The notes beneath the pieces were generated by a model. It worked only from the letters and a program-made list of their open reading frames with translations. It made no database searches and was not told where the DNA came from. The translations under genes were made by a program, and so were the position numbers. DNA of 64,000 bases from Candidatus Acetothermia bacterium. GTDB taxonomy: Bacteria; Bipolaricaulota; Bipolaricaulia; RBG-16-55-9; JANLFV01. Shown piece after piece: positions 38,958 to 47,180 of the stretch. Location: NCBI GenBank assembly GCA_024653345.1, contig JANLFV010000002.1:147881-211880 (forward strand), in the 5' to 3' direction. Positions within the stretch are counted from its first letter, which is position 1; every line of letters starts with the position of its first letter.

Positions 38958-40107
38958 GCCTCATTAGAACTCTTACCGGGAGAGGCATCGTTGCCTCGTA
39001 GACTGGTTTACCCAAAGGAGGCAAGGATGACTCGGGTTGGTCGAGATGGCCTGCGGCCAAGATACTCGCGGGCTGGTCGGGAAGAGGCGCGCCCACGAAG
39101 ACCAGGATCTTGGACGAGTTGAGGCGCGCCTCTTCGTGACCATCGCTGGCGTAGGCCGGGCTACCACCGCAAGGCCGCCATCCGGCTGCTACGGAAAGGG
39201 CCGAAGCCCTGGGGCTGCGATCGACGTGGGCGGCCCAGAGTCTACACCAACGAGGTCAAGGGCGCCCTCCTCCAGGTCTGGGAGGCCAATGGGCGGATCT
39301 GCGTAGGTCGCGCCTCCAAGCGGCTCGCACCCTTTCCGGCTGAGCCCAGCGACCATCGACCGGCTGGCGCGGACCCACCGCTACCGCAGGCCGCGGTCCC
39401 GGCCAAGCTCTGGCAAGCCATCCCCATCCGCACCGAAGCCTCCGGGGATGGAGCCCGCCCGGGCTTCTTGGAGATGGACCTGGTGGCCCACTGCGGGGAG
39501 AGTGTCGCCGGGGAGTTCCTTCACACCGTGAATGCGGTCGATCCGGCTACCGGCTGGCGCGAGCCGCTGGCCCTTCCCAACCGGAGCCAACAGGCGGTAA
39601 GGGAAGCGCTGGAGAGGATGCGAGCGCGGCTCCCCTTCCCCCTCTTGAGGATCGACTCGGACAACGACTCCATGGGCCTCCTCCGCTACTGTCAGGAGGA
39701 GGGGCTACTCTTCACCCGCTCCAGGCCCTACAGGCTGATCCCTGTCCATGTGGAGCAGAAGAGCTGGGTGGCGGTCCGCCAGCTCATCGGTTACGGCCGA
39801 TATGAGTCGGCTCGTCCGCTGGCACTGTTGGAGGCCATCTACAGCGACTGGCGGCGGTTTGTGAACCTCTTCCAGCCGGTGCGGAAGCGCCTGAGGAAAG
39901 AACGGCTGGGGAGCAAGGTGCGCAAGCGGTATGATCAGGCCAAGACCCCCTTACCAGCGGGTGCTGGCTTCACCTGAGGTGCCGGAGAAGCGGAAGGAGC
40001 GACTCCGGCAGGAGTATCAGGAGCTGAACCCGGTGATGCTGCAGCGACGGATCGAGGAGAACCTAGAGGCATTGTGGAGGCTCCATGGGTAACACCAATT
40101 CTGAGGC
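38958..40107 (+). mobile_element. Decayed insertion sequence (ISNCY/integrase-type), approximate bounds
   Basis: Encloses a broken DDE transposase. Possible terminal inverted repeats are 38958-38977 (GCCTCA...TTACC) and the complement of 40088-40107 (GCCTCA...TTACC), agreeing at 13 of 20 positions with both outer and inner ends identical. No target duplication is seen. The bounds are therefore tentative. Confidence 0.5.
39027..40092 (+). pseudogene. Degenerate integrase-type (DDE) transposase
   Basis: Reconstructing across at least three frameshifts gives a recognisable integrase-core transposase. The pieces are GYHRKAAIRLLRKG and RGRPRVYTNEVKGALLQVWE around 39155-39300, LVAHCGESVAGEFLHTVNAV from 39468, FPLLRIDSDND, HVEQKSWVAVRQLIGYGRY, and LASPEVPEKRKERLRQEYQE at the end in a further frame. 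The expected D-N-x-S-E-F-I-N catalytic stretch is shortened to DNDSM, losing residues. The open frame 39468-39977 is the largest surviving piece. ATG 39027 still has AAAGGAGG. This is a dead copy of an element of the ISNCY/ISA0963-like type. Confidence 0.8.
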
Positions 40108-40175
40108 ATCACGAAGCCGCAGATGCTGATGGGCCAAGCGACGGTCATAAGAGAATCCTCGAGATCATCCCCAGA

Positions 40176-40700
40176 TCATAGTTCGCGCAGCCCCTGGACG
40201 TAGCGTTGGGCCAGCTCGACATAGGTGGCCTTGAAGTGGGTCCACTGCTCCCTGTATTCCCCGCTGATCCGCTTCCCCAAGACCTGAGCCGGGACCCCGA
40301 CGGCGATGTGCTCTGCTGGAATCTCCTGGGAGTTCTTGACCACCGCCCCTTCCCCGACCACGGCCCATTCCCCCACGACGGCCCAGTCGCTCACCACCGC
40401 CCCCATCCCGATGATCGCATAATCCTTAATGGTAGCAGTGTGGATGATCGCGCCGTGGCCGATCGTGACATGGCTCCCGATCCGGCAGGCCTCGCCCGGG
40501 CGGGCGTGCAAGACGCAGTTGTCCTCGATGGCCGTCTCATCGCCGACGATGATCTCGCCGTAGTCTCCTCGGATTCGCGCCCCCGGCCCGATCCAGCACC
40601 GCTCGCCGATCACCACCTGCCCGATCACCTCCGCTGAGGGGTGGAGATAGGTCCCCTTCCCGATCCGGGGGATCCGATCCTCAAACTGATAGATCGGCAT
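40176..40700 (-). CDS. Gamma-carbonic-anhydrase-like hexapeptide protein
   Basis: A 174-aa left-handed beta-helix protein of the YrdA/PaaY/CaiE group. Hexapeptide turns run through residues 20-140. Zinc-type histidines are in CVLHARPGEACRIGSHVTIG, then HGAIIH, matching the three-His pattern of gamma-class carbonic anhydrases. The C-terminal helices follow GVPAQVLGKRI. Many homologues are inactive or have other substrates. It has its own promoter on the minus strand and is divergent from the MATE gene. Confidence 0.88.
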   Translation of the reverse strand: MPIYQFEDRIPRIGKGTYLHPSAEVIGQVVIGERCWIGPGARIRGDYGEIIVGDETAIEDNCVLHARPGEACRIGSHVTIGHGAIIHTATIKDYAIIGMGAVVSDWAVVGEWAVVGEGAVVKNSQEIPAEHIAVGVPAQVLGKRISGEYREQWTHFKATYVELAQRYVQGLREL

Positions 40701-40725
40701 GGCAGACTCGCCTCCTCTGGTGACT

Positions 40726-40755
40726 TAGATACCTGGCTGGCGCGGAGATTGTCAA
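40726..40755 (-). promoter_or_regulatory. Promoter of gamma-CA-like gene
   Basis: On the minus strand: TTGACA (40750-40755), 18 bp, TATCTA (40726-40731), close to the start codon at 40700. Confidence 0.6.
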
Positions 40756-40821
40756 TTCCATTACCCCACCGGGCCGGCTAGTGAACCACGTGTGCCTTGG
40801 GGGCGACGGACTCCGGTGAGG

Positions 40822-40850
40822 TTGCCCTTCGCGGCAGCGGGTGGTAGACT
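40822..40850 (+). promoter_or_regulatory. Promoter of MATE gene
   Basis: TTGCCC (40822-40827), 17 bp, TAGACT (40845-40850). It leaves a leader of about 65 nt before the ATG at 40925. Confidence 0.5.
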
Positions 40851-40924
40851 GTGGGCCTACCCCTTCCCATTAGGCGATGCTCTGCCCCGGATGGCGCGGG
40901 CGGAGCGAGAGGAGTTGAATCGGG

Positions 40925-42364
40925 ATGGCGCGAGTCTCACGCGAGGAGATCCTGAACGGGCCGATCATCCTGACCATGGTCCGCCTCGGCTGGCCGGGGA
41001 TGGTCACGGGCGTCCTCCAGACGCTCTACAACCTGGCCGATGCCTTCTGGATCGGCCACCTCCCCCCAGCGGAGAGCGGCCCCTCGGTCGCGGCGATCCA
41101 GATCTCCTGGCCGGTCGTCTGGCTCATGATCTCCTTCATCGGCGGGTTCGGCGGGGCGGCGGGGAGCGCCCTCATCTCGCAATATACCGGCGCGAAGCGC
41201 TCGGAGGAGGCCAACCTCGCCTGCAGCCAGATCTTCTCCCTCGCCTTCGCCTCCGGCCTGGTCGTGGGAGTCGGCGGCTTCTTCTTCTCGCCCCACATCC
41301 TGCCGCTATTGGTCGGCGCGGGCGAGGTCTCCCAGGTCGCGACGCTCTACATCCGGGTGATCTTCCTCGGGCTGCCCTTCATGTTCGCGCCGTTCCTCTT
41401 TTACTTCTCCCTCGCGGCCTACGGGGATACGGTCACCCCGATGCTCGTGAACGGCGCGGGGGTCCTCTTGAACATCGGGCTCGACCCGCTCCTGATCTTC
41501 GGGCTCGGCCCATTCCCAAAGCTGGGGGTCTTCGGTGCGGCCCTGGCGACGGTGATCGCGGAGGGGCTCGTCTCGATCGCGGCTCTGACGATCCTCTTCC
41601 GCGGGCGAAGGGGCGTGAAGATCAGCTTGCCACAGCTCCGGCCGAGGTGGGCCTGGATAAGGAAGATCCTGGGGATCGGCCTCCCCGCGGCCGTGGGCCA
41701 GTCGGGGACCGCGCTGGGGTTCGTCCTGATGATGGCGATCATCGGGCGGGTCCCCAACCCGACGGTCGCGCTCGCCGCCTACGGGATCGGGGACCGGATC
41801 CTCGGGCTCCTCTTCATCGCCCTCGACGGCCTGGGAGTGGGCCTGACGACGATCCTCGGCCAGAGCCTCGGCGCGGACCTGCCGAAGCGGGCCAGCGAGG
41901 CGGCGAAGAAGGGGACGACGGTGATGTTCCTCCTGCTCGTAGCCGAGGCGGTGGTCATCTGGCTCGCCCGGCGGCCGCTGATCGCCTTCTTCATCCCCGG
42001 GAGAGGGGACATCATCGCCGAGGGGGAGAGGTTCCTCGCGCTCTTTGCCCCGGGGATGCCCTTCTTCGGGCTCTTCGCGGCGGTGAACGCGATCTTCCGC
42101 GGCTCGGGCCACAATGTCCCGACGATGATCATGGAGCTCGCCCGGCTCTGGGCCCTCCGGCTCCCCTTGAGCTACATCTTCGCCTTCCCGGTGGGGCTCG
42201 GCTCGACCGGGGTCTGGGTCGGGATGGCGATCAGCAACTTCGCCTCGGCCCTGCTCGCGGTCGCCATGCTCTCGACCGGGATCTGGAAGAAGAAGGTCAT
42301 CGAGGAGAAGGCCCCGGCTCCGCTGGCCCACGAGGCCGAGCCGCTCGAGCAGTTGATCGAGTAA
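40925..42364 (+). CDS. MATE family efflux transporter
   Basis: A 479-aa cation-coupled multidrug/toxin exporter with twelve hydrophobic segments in two duplicated halves. Typical pieces are [20 protein letters not shown] near residue 21, [17 protein letters not shown] near 82, and in the second half [16 protein letters not shown] and [39 protein letters not shown] near 390 is also family-like. The substrate is unknown. A GAGAGGAG ribosome site precedes the ATG. The next gene, nikR, has its own promoter, so there is no strong reason to link the pump to nickel. Confidence 0.9.
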   Translation: MARVSREEILNGPIILTMVRLGWPGMVTGVLQTLYNLADAFWIGHLPPAESGPSVAAIQISWPVVWLMISFIGGFGGAAGSALISQYTGAKRSEEANLACSQIFSLAFASGLVVGVGGFFFSPHILPLLVGAGEVSQVATLYIRVIFLGLPFMFAPFLFYFSLAAYGDTVTPMLVNGAGVLLNIGLDPLLIFGLGPFPKLGVFGAALATVIAEGLVSIAALTILFRGRRGVKISLPQLRPRWAWIRKILGIGLPAAVGQSGTALGFVLMMAIIGRVPNPTVALAAYGIGDRILGLLFIALDGLGVGLTTILGQSLGADLPKRASEAAKKGTTVMFLLLVAEAVVIWLARRPLIAFFIPGRGDIIAEGERFLALFAPGMPFFGLFAAVNAIFRGSGHNVPTMIMELARLWALRLPLSYIFAFPVGLGSTGVWVGMAISNFASALLAVAMLSTGIWKKKVIEEKAPAPLAHEAEPLEQLIE

Positions 42365-42410
42365 GGCTCGACCGAGATCAGGCGCGAGGCTGGTCCGGCA
42401 GGCAGGGCTC

Positions 42411-42440
42411 TTCACTGCTCGCGGGCAGCTCGGGTATGAT
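42411..42440 (+). promoter_or_regulatory. Promoter of nikR, leaderless type
   Basis: TTCACT (42411-42416), 18 bp, TATGAT (42435-42440). The nikR ATG is 8 bp beyond the -10 box, so transcription would start on or next to it. Confidence 0.55.
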
Positions 42441-42447
42441 TGAGAAC

Positions 42448-42864
42448 ATGGGAGAGCTGGTGCGGTTCGGGGTCTCGATGGACGAGGAGCTCCTCGCCCG
42501 GTTCGATGAGCTGATCGCCGAGCTGGGCTACGCCAACCGCTCCGAGGCCCTCCGCGACCTGGTCCGGGACCGGCTGGTCCAGCGAGAGTGGGAGGCGGGC
42601 GAGGAGGTCGTGGGTGTGGTGATCCTCCTCTATGACCACCACAAGCGGGAGCTGGCCGACCGGCTGACCGACCTCCAGCATGAGCACCACGAGCTGATCC
42701 TCTCCACAATGCACATCCACCTCGACGAGGCCAACTGCCTGGAGGTCCTGGCCGTCCGCGGCCCGGGGAACGAGGTCCAGCGGCTGGCCGACCGGCTGAT
42801 CGGCCTCAAGGGGGTCAAGCACGGGAAGCTCGCGGCCACCTCGACCGGCCAGCGGCTCCGCTAG
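42448..42864 (+). CDS. nikR: Nickel-responsive regulator NikR
   Basis: A 138-aa ribbon-helix-helix/ACT regulator. The N-terminus [20 protein letters not shown] and [17 protein letters not shown] form the DNA-binding part. The high-affinity nickel ligands are all present with family spacing: H78, H89, H91 and C97 in [18 protein letters not shown]. It probably represses metal uptake when nickel is abundant. The start is ATG 42448; the ATG at 42436 falls within the -10 box and is rejected. The importer operon begins about 100 bp downstream and is the likely target. Confidence 0.92.
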   Translation: MGELVRFGVSMDEELLARFDELIAELGYANRSEALRDLVRDRLVQREWEAGEEVVGVVILLYDHHKRELADRLTDLQHEHHELILSTMHIHLDEANCLEVLAVRGPGNEVQRLADRLIGLKGVKHGKLAATSTGQRLR

Positions 42865-42905
42865 CCAGGCTCCAGTCGCCCTTCTCTGCCCAACTTTTCG
42901 CCCTC

Positions 42906-42934
42906 TTGACGCCTTGTGGCACCTTCCGTAAAAT
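42906..42934 (+). promoter_or_regulatory. Promoter of the metal importer operon
   Basis: TTGACG (42906-42911), 17 bp, TAAAAT (42929-42934). The leader to the ATG at 42963 is about 20 nt, with GGAGGTTGAG. No clear long NikR dyad is seen by eye. Confidence 0.6.
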
Positions 42935-42962
42935 GGTGCTATCAAGCACGGAGGAGGTTGAG

Positions 42963-43811
42963 ATGGCTTTCAATATCAGGCTTAGGATCTGGCTCCTCGT
43001 CGCCTTGGCACTGCTAGTCTCGGGCGGGCTGCTCGGCCTGGGGCAGGGTCAGGAGAAGCCCTTGGTGATCGCCACGACCGCGGTCCTGGCCGACTTCGCC
43101 CAGGCGGTCGGGGCCGAGCTGATCGAGGTCTACACCATCACGCCCTCGGGGATCTGCCCGGCCCACTACGACTTGAGGCCGAGCGACCTCCGGGCGGTGG
43201 CCTCGGCCTCCCTGGTCCTCTATCACGGGATCGAGCCCTGGCTGGAGGATCTGATCGCGCGGTCTGGGAACACCGAGGTGAGACGGGTCCAGGTCCAAGG
43301 CGAGTGGAACATCCCAGCCAGCGCGCTCGAGCTGGTCGGGAGGATTGCGGAGGCATTGGGCGAGGTCGATCCGGCTCACGCTGAGCTATTCCAGTCCAGC
43401 GCCGAAAGCTACCAGGCCGAGATCGCTGCTCTGGCTGGCCACCTCGAGAGTGAGGCCAGCGAGCTAGGAGTGAGCGAAGCCAAAGTGATCGCGATGGCCT
43501 GGCAGAGCAGCTTCGTCACTTGGCTCGGGTTCAACATCGTCGCCACCTACGGCCCGCCCGAGATGCTCTCCCTGCGAGAGGCCCAACAGTTGGTCGCCAC
43601 AGGCCGGGAGGAGCGCGCGGCCCTGGTGATTGACAACCTCCAGAGCGGGATCGACTTCGGGTCCAGGCTGGCCTTCGAGGTCGGGGCGGTCCATGTTGTG
43701 CTCACGAACTTCCCCGGCGCTATCCCCCATACCGCGACATATCTCGAGATGGTCCGCTACAACGCCGACCAGCTCTTCGAGGGCTGGAAGACATATCGCG
43801 GAGGTGGATGA
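42963..43811 (+). CDS. Metal ABC transporter substrate-binding protein (ZnuA-like, divergent)
   Basis: A 282-aa extracytoplasmic binding protein of the cluster A-I (ZnuA/TroA) fold with a signal peptide (IWLLVALALLVSGGLLGLG). It shows the start LVIATTAVLADFAQAVG, the first ligand region ICPAHYDLRPSDLRAVA (His kept) and YHGIEPWLEDLI with another His. The usual third ligand segment (v-s-H-d-A-f) here reads AMAWQSSFVTWLGF and lacks the histidine. The Zn-type His-rich loop is also absent. The altered metal site fits a metal other than zinc; nickel is inferred from nikR upstream. First gene of the importer operon. Confidence 0.8.
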   Translation: MAFNIRLRIWLLVALALLVSGGLLGLGQGQEKPLVIATTAVLADFAQAVGAELIEVYTITPSGICPAHYDLRPSDLRAVASASLVLYHGIEPWLEDLIARSGNTEVRRVQVQGEWNIPASALELVGRIAEALGEVDPAHAELFQSSAESYQAEIAALAGHLESEASELGVSEAKVIAMAWQSSFVTWLGFNIVATYGPPEMLSLREAQQLVATGREERAALVIDNLQSGIDFGSRLAFEVGAVHVVLTNFPGAIPHTATYLEMVRYNADQLFEGWKTYRGGG

Positions 43812-43812
43812 G

Positions 43813-44250
43813 ATGGAGATGCGGGCGATCGACCCTCGTGCCATCTCGCTCGAGGAGCTGGTCGAGCGGGGGGCCGAGTTCCACGGCCATCTGGGGCCTT
43901 TCCTCGTCTGCGGGCTGAGGATGGGCCTACTGGCCCTCCGTGAGCTCGGCTCATCCGGCCATTCCGACCTGAGAGCCACGGTCGAGACCGGGACGATCCC
44001 GCCGCTCTCCTGCCTCATCGACGGGATCCAGGTCGCGACCGGCTGCACCCTGGGGAAGGGGAATATCCAGGCGACGGCCCACGGCCGGCCGCGCGCGGTC
44101 TTCATCAAGGCTAGGGGCCTGAAGTGTCACCTCAAGGTCGAGCTCCAGCCGGAGCTGGCCGAGCGGTTCCGCAGTGGCGATGCCGAGGCCCTGGCAAGGG
44201 AAGTCATGGGCATGACCGAGGAGGCCCTTTTCCGATGGGAACTCCGGTGA
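43813..44250 (+). CDS. FmdE family protein in metal importer operon
   Basis: A 145-aa protein of the FmdE family (named after subunit E of formylmethanofuran dehydrogenase). Its core reads EFHGHLGPFLVCGLRMGLLA near residues 25-44 and LSCLIDGIQVATGCTLGKGN near 70-90, with the conserved His, Cys and Gly residues. The C-terminal zinc ribbon of longer FmdE proteins is missing. Such proteins are found with metal or molybdenum systems, and the exact role is unknown. It starts 1 nt after the binding-protein stop and overlaps the ATPase gene by 16 nt, so it is an integral part of the operon, perhaps a metal chaperone. Confidence 0.8.
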   Translation: MEMRAIDPRAISLEELVERGAEFHGHLGPFLVCGLRMGLLALRELGSSGHSDLRATVETGTIPPLSCLIDGIQVATGCTLGKGNIQATAHGRPRAVFIKARGLKCHLKVELQPELAERFRSGDAEALAREVMGMTEEALFRWELR

Positions 44251-44966
44251 TCGAGCTCCGCGGGGTGACCACGATCTACGAGGGGGAGCGGATCCCCGCG
44301 ATCCACGAGATCGACCTAGTGGTCGAGCGTGGGGAGTTCCTGGCCCTGATCGGCCCCAACGGCGTGGGGAAGACCACTCTATTGGAGACGATCAACGGCC
44401 TCTTGGACCATAAGGCCGGCGCGGTCCGGCTCTTCGGGCTCGATGTCCGACGCGAGGGCCATCGCCTGAGACGGCGGATTGGCTACATCCCCCAGGCGGT
44501 CTCCTTCCCCGAGCTCACGCCCTTCCTCGTGCGAGATGTGGTCCTGATGGCCCGGTTCGGGCGGATCGGGCTGATCCATCGCCCCCGAGCCGCAGACTAC
44601 CGCGCGGTCGAGCGAGCCCTCGAGCTGGTCGGGAGCGCAGCCTTGGCCCGCCGCCCGATCGGAAAGCTCTCCGGGGGTCAGCAGCAGAAGGTGATGCTCG
44701 CCCGCGCGATGGCCAAGGAGCCGGAGCTGCTCTTGCTCGATGAGCCTTTCAGCAACCTCGACTTCGTCGCCCGAGAGGAGATCGCCTCCACCATCGTCCG
44801 CCTCCATGAGGAGCTGGGCTTGACGACCCTGATCGTCCTCCACGACCTGAAGGGCCTCCCGCCCTGTTGCCAGCGGGTGGTCCTGATGCGGGCGGGGCGG
44901 ATCTTCCGCGACGGCTGCCCGGATGAAGTCCTGGACCCGCTGATCCTCGCCGCGGCCTATCAGTGA
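44235..44966 (+). CDS. Metal ABC transporter ATPase (ZnuC-like)
   Basis: A 243-aa ABC ATPase of the manganese/zinc/iron cluster. Walker A is GPNGVGKTTLLETINGLL near residue 40, the signature is KLSGGQQQKVMLARAM, Walker B is LLLLDEPFSNLDF, and the switch region is TTLIVLHDLKGLPPCCQRVV, with a tandem Cys pair that is odd for the family. The start is ATG 44235 with GAGGAGG upstream; the longer frame covers FmdE sequence. The permease start overlaps the stop by ATGA. Confidence 0.9.
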   Translation: MGTPVIELRGVTTIYEGERIPAIHEIDLVVERGEFLALIGPNGVGKTTLLETINGLLDHKAGAVRLFGLDVRREGHRLRRRIGYIPQAVSFPELTPFLVRDVVLMARFGRIGLIHRPRAADYRAVERALELVGSAALARRPIGKLSGGQQQKVMLARAMAKEPELLLLDEPFSNLDFVAREEIASTIVRLHEELGLTTLIVLHDLKGLPPCCQRVVLMRAGRIFRDGCPDEVLDPLILAAAYQ

Positions 44967-45769
44967 TGCTCCTCGGGATCTTCTCCAGCACGCTCGTTGG
45001 GGCGATCCTCGCCGGTTGGTCGTGTGGCCTCGTTGGGGCCTTTGTGGTGAGGCTGAACCTCTCTTCGCTGGGGTTCACTATGTCCCATGCGGCCTTTGCC
45101 GGGGCGGCCCTCGGCCTGCTGCTTGACTGGGACCCGCTCCTCTTGGCCAGCCTATTCTCCCTGGCCGTCGCCGGGGCCCTCGGCCCAGCAGCGGAGCGGG
45201 CCAAGCTCGAGCCGAATGTGATTATCGGGATCACCTTCCCGCTGACGATGGCCCTCGGGCTGATCTTCCTGCGGTTCGCCCCGGGGACGGCGCTGAGCTC
45301 CACCGCGCTCGGGCTCCTCTGGGGCTCGGTCCTCGGGGTGACGGAGATGGAGTTGCTCGAACTGGCGTTCCTCTCAGGGGCGATGGTGGTGCTGATCGCC
45401 CTCTTCTTCAAGGAGTTCCTCGCGATCCTGCTCGACATGAAGCTCGCCAGGGAGGCCGGGCTCAACCCCCGCCCGTTCTATTATGCCATCCTCTTCTTGA
45501 CGGGAATGACCGTGGCCCTCTCGCTCAAGCTGATCGGGGGACTGCTCGTCTTCGCCCTGATGATCAACCCCGCCGCGACGGCCTTCCAGTTCCTCCATGA
45601 CATGAAGAAGATCATCCTCTTCTCCCCGCTCATCGGGGCCGGGGCCGCGGCCCTCGGGCTCCTCGGCTCATTCGCATTTGACCTCCCGGTCGGGAGCGCG
45701 ATCGCCCTCGTCTCGACCGCCGGGTTCGGCCTGGCCGTGGCCCTCTCCCCGAAGAGGCGGCGCGGGTGA
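44963..45769 (+). CDS. Metal ABC transporter permease (ZnuB-like)
   Basis: A 268-aa permease of the ABC-3 family (ZnuB/TroC/MntB) with eight to nine membrane segments. Characteristic pieces are CGLVGAFVVRLNLSSLGFTM, then SHAAFAGAALGLLL near residue 35-55, and VALSLKLIGGLLVFALMINP followed by AATAF near 180-205. MKLAREAGLNPRPFYYAILF is the usual loop. It forms the channel for the ZnuC-like ATPase. Last gene of the operon; the next gene is convergent. Confidence 0.9.
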   Translation: MMLLGIFSSTLVGAILAGWSCGLVGAFVVRLNLSSLGFTMSHAAFAGAALGLLLDWDPLLLASLFSLAVAGALGPAAERAKLEPNVIIGITFPLTMALGLIFLRFAPGTALSSTALGLLWGSVLGVTEMELLELAFLSGAMVVLIALFFKEFLAILLDMKLAREAGLNPRPFYYAILFLTGMTVALSLKLIGGLLVFALMINPAATAFQFLHDMKKIILFSPLIGAGAAALGLLGSFAFDLPVGSAIALVSTAGFGLAVALSPKRRRG

Positions 45770-45848
45770 GCGGGCCGGCGAAACATGCAAGCACGCTCAG
45801 GGCGAGAATTCCCACGTCATCTCGCGCGGCGATATTCTGGGGCGGCTG

Positions 45849-46238
45849 CTAGGTTTTCTCCTTCGCAGGCCACTTCAAGATCTTCAACCCCACCTTCGCC
45901 AGCCCCTTCTGGACCATCCCCAGCTCCAGCGCCGCGCCGTAGGAGAGGTCGATGATCCGCCCCTCGATGAACGGCCCACGGTCGTTGATCCTCACCACGA
46001 CGCTCCTCCCGGTCTCGAGGTCCACGACCCTCACGATCGTCCCGAAGGGAAGGGTCTTGTGGGCCGCGCTGATCCCATACATGTCGTAGACCTCCCCGTT
46101 GGCCGTCCGCTTCCCGTGAAAGCCCGGCCCATACCAGGAGGCGATCCCCACCTCGTAGTAGCTGTTGGCCGCGATTGTGGCCGCTAGACCGAGGACCAGG
46201 ACGAAGGTCGCCGCAGCGAAGATCAGTATCTCGCGCAT
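45849..46238 (-). CDS. rlpA: RlpA-like double-psi beta-barrel protein
   Basis: A 129-aa secreted protein. The N-terminal hydrophobic segment (ILIFAAATFVLVLGLAATIA) is followed by the RlpA domain: GIASWYGPGFHGKRTANGEV, AAHKTLPFGTIVRVVDLETG and VRINDRGPFIEGRIIDLS. The conserved catalytic-type Asp and His of RlpA lytic transglycosylases are present. Some homologues cleave denuded glycan strands at septa. There is no SPOR domain here. The start overlaps the DUF2227 gene by 16 nt. Confidence 0.9.
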   Translation of the reverse strand: MREILIFAAATFVLVLGLAATIAANSYYEVGIASWYGPGFHGKRTANGEVYDMYGISAAHKTLPFGTIVRVVDLETGRSVVVRINDRGPFIEGRIIDLSYGAALELGMVQKGLAKVGLKILKWPAKEKT

Positions 46239-46726
46239 CTCTTGCTATATCCCCTCCTTTGCCCACGGCCGCCGCTTTTCAGCACACGGGAGTCGAAGTG
46301 ATCGTAGAGGATGTGCAGGACATTCGGGAGGTATAGGCCGATACCGATCATCGCCAGGATCTCGCTGCTGATCCTCAGGTGGAAGTCCGCCCGGACCCCG
46401 AGGTAGTTCAGGGCCTGCAGGACTAGAAACCCGACGAGGAACAGGTAGCCGACCCTGGTGAGCGGGCCGAGCAGCAGGTTATGGCTGAGGCCGCGATGCT
46501 TGAAGACCTTCGTGTAGGGGACCCAGATGAAGCCGAGCGCTCCCCACCGCCGGCGGGCGTCGTTGCTCCGCAGGTCGAGGTCGGGGGAGAGCCAGAGGCT
46601 GGAGAAGAGGTAGGCTGCGCTGAAGCAGAGGAGCGGCCTCCAGTCGAGCCCCATGAAGTAGAGCCCCGCCAGGAAGAGGGGCAAGAGGAGGATCTCCAGC
46701 CGCAGATGGCGTCCGCCCGAGGGCAT
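46223..46726 (-). CDS. DUF2227 family membrane protein
   Basis: A 167-aa protein with three to four membrane segments. The DUF2227 signature is visible: LFSSLWLSPDLDLRSNDARR, RWGALGFIWVPYTKVFKHRG, then LSHNLLLGPLTRV, with Asp and His residues that could bind metal (as in the metal-dependent hydrolase-like YdjM group). The function is unknown. It overlaps rlpA downstream, so they are co-transcribed. Divergent from groES. Confidence 0.85.
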   Translation of the reverse strand: MPSGGRHLRLEILLLPLFLAGLYFMGLDWRPLLCFSAAYLFSSLWLSPDLDLRSNDARRRWGALGFIWVPYTKVFKHRGLSHNLLLGPLTRVGYLFLVGFLVLQALNYLGVRADFHLRISSEILAMIGIGLYLPNVLHILYDHFDSRVLKSGGRGQRRGYSKRCARY

Positions 46727-46813
46727 AGCATCACCTCGCTCACGATCATGCCGCGCTGAGCTTCATCAACGAAGGACAGCCGTCCCGCGGCCAGGCTCCC
46801 CTCGGCCCCTTCC

Positions 46814-46843
46814 TTGACAGGCCCCACTGCCCGTCGATACAAT
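46814..46843 (+). promoter_or_regulatory. Promoter of groES-groEL
   Basis: TTGACA (46814-46819), 18 bp, TACAAT (46838-46843). Transcript start is about 46850, immediately upstream of the CIRCE element. Confidence 0.75.
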
Positions 46844-46852
46844 AGTGGCGGT

Positions 46853-46879
46853 CTAGCAATCAACCCAACAGAGTGCTAA
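46853..46879. promoter_or_regulatory. CIRCE element (HrcA operator)
   Basis: CTAGCAATC, 9 bp, GAGTGCTAA. The right arm is perfect against the CIRCE consensus (TTAGCACTC-N9-GAGTGCTAA), and the left arm matches 7 of 9. Its position at the 5' end of the groE transcript fits HrcA heat-shock repression. Confidence 0.88.
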
Positions 46880-46893
46880 ACAGGAGGTCACTG

Positions 46894-47169
46894 ATGGCGA
46901 AGAAGGCCAAACTGAAGCCGTTAGGGAATCGGGTTCTCGTGAAGAGGCTCGAGGAAGAGGAGAGCGGCGGGATCGTCCTCCCCGCCGATGTGGAGCGGGA
47001 TGAGAAATACATCAAGGCCGAGGTCGTCGAAGTGGGGACTGCGGAGAAGATGGAGGTCGCTAAGGGCGACAGGGTCATCCTCTCCAGCTTCGGCGGGACG
47101 GAGATCGAGCTCGACGGCGAGGAGTATCTCGTGGTGAAGACCACGGACATCCTGGCCAAGCTAGAGTAA
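46894..47169 (+). CDS. groES: Co-chaperonin GroES
   Basis: A 91-aa Gro[42 protein letters not shown], then [20 protein letters not shown] and [14 protein letters not shown]. The mobile-loop region ([11 protein letters not shown]) is complete. It caps the GroEL cavity. The start is ATG 46894 with AGGAGGTCACTG, not the upstream in-frame codon in CIRCE. It is followed 11 nt later by groEL under the same CIRCE-controlled promoter. Confidence 0.95.
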   Translation: MAKKAKLKPLGNRVLVKRLEEEESGGIVLPADVERDEKYIKAEVVEVGTAEKMEVAKGDRVILSSFGGTEIELDGEEYLVVKTTDILAKLE

Positions 47170-47180
47170 GGAGGAGGAGC

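Noticed and set aside
40792-42864. 690-codon open frame on the plus strand through MATE and nikR
   Set aside because: Its first two thirds are an off-frame reading of the MATE gene with no domain similarity; only the 3' part is nikR, which has its own promoter and start.
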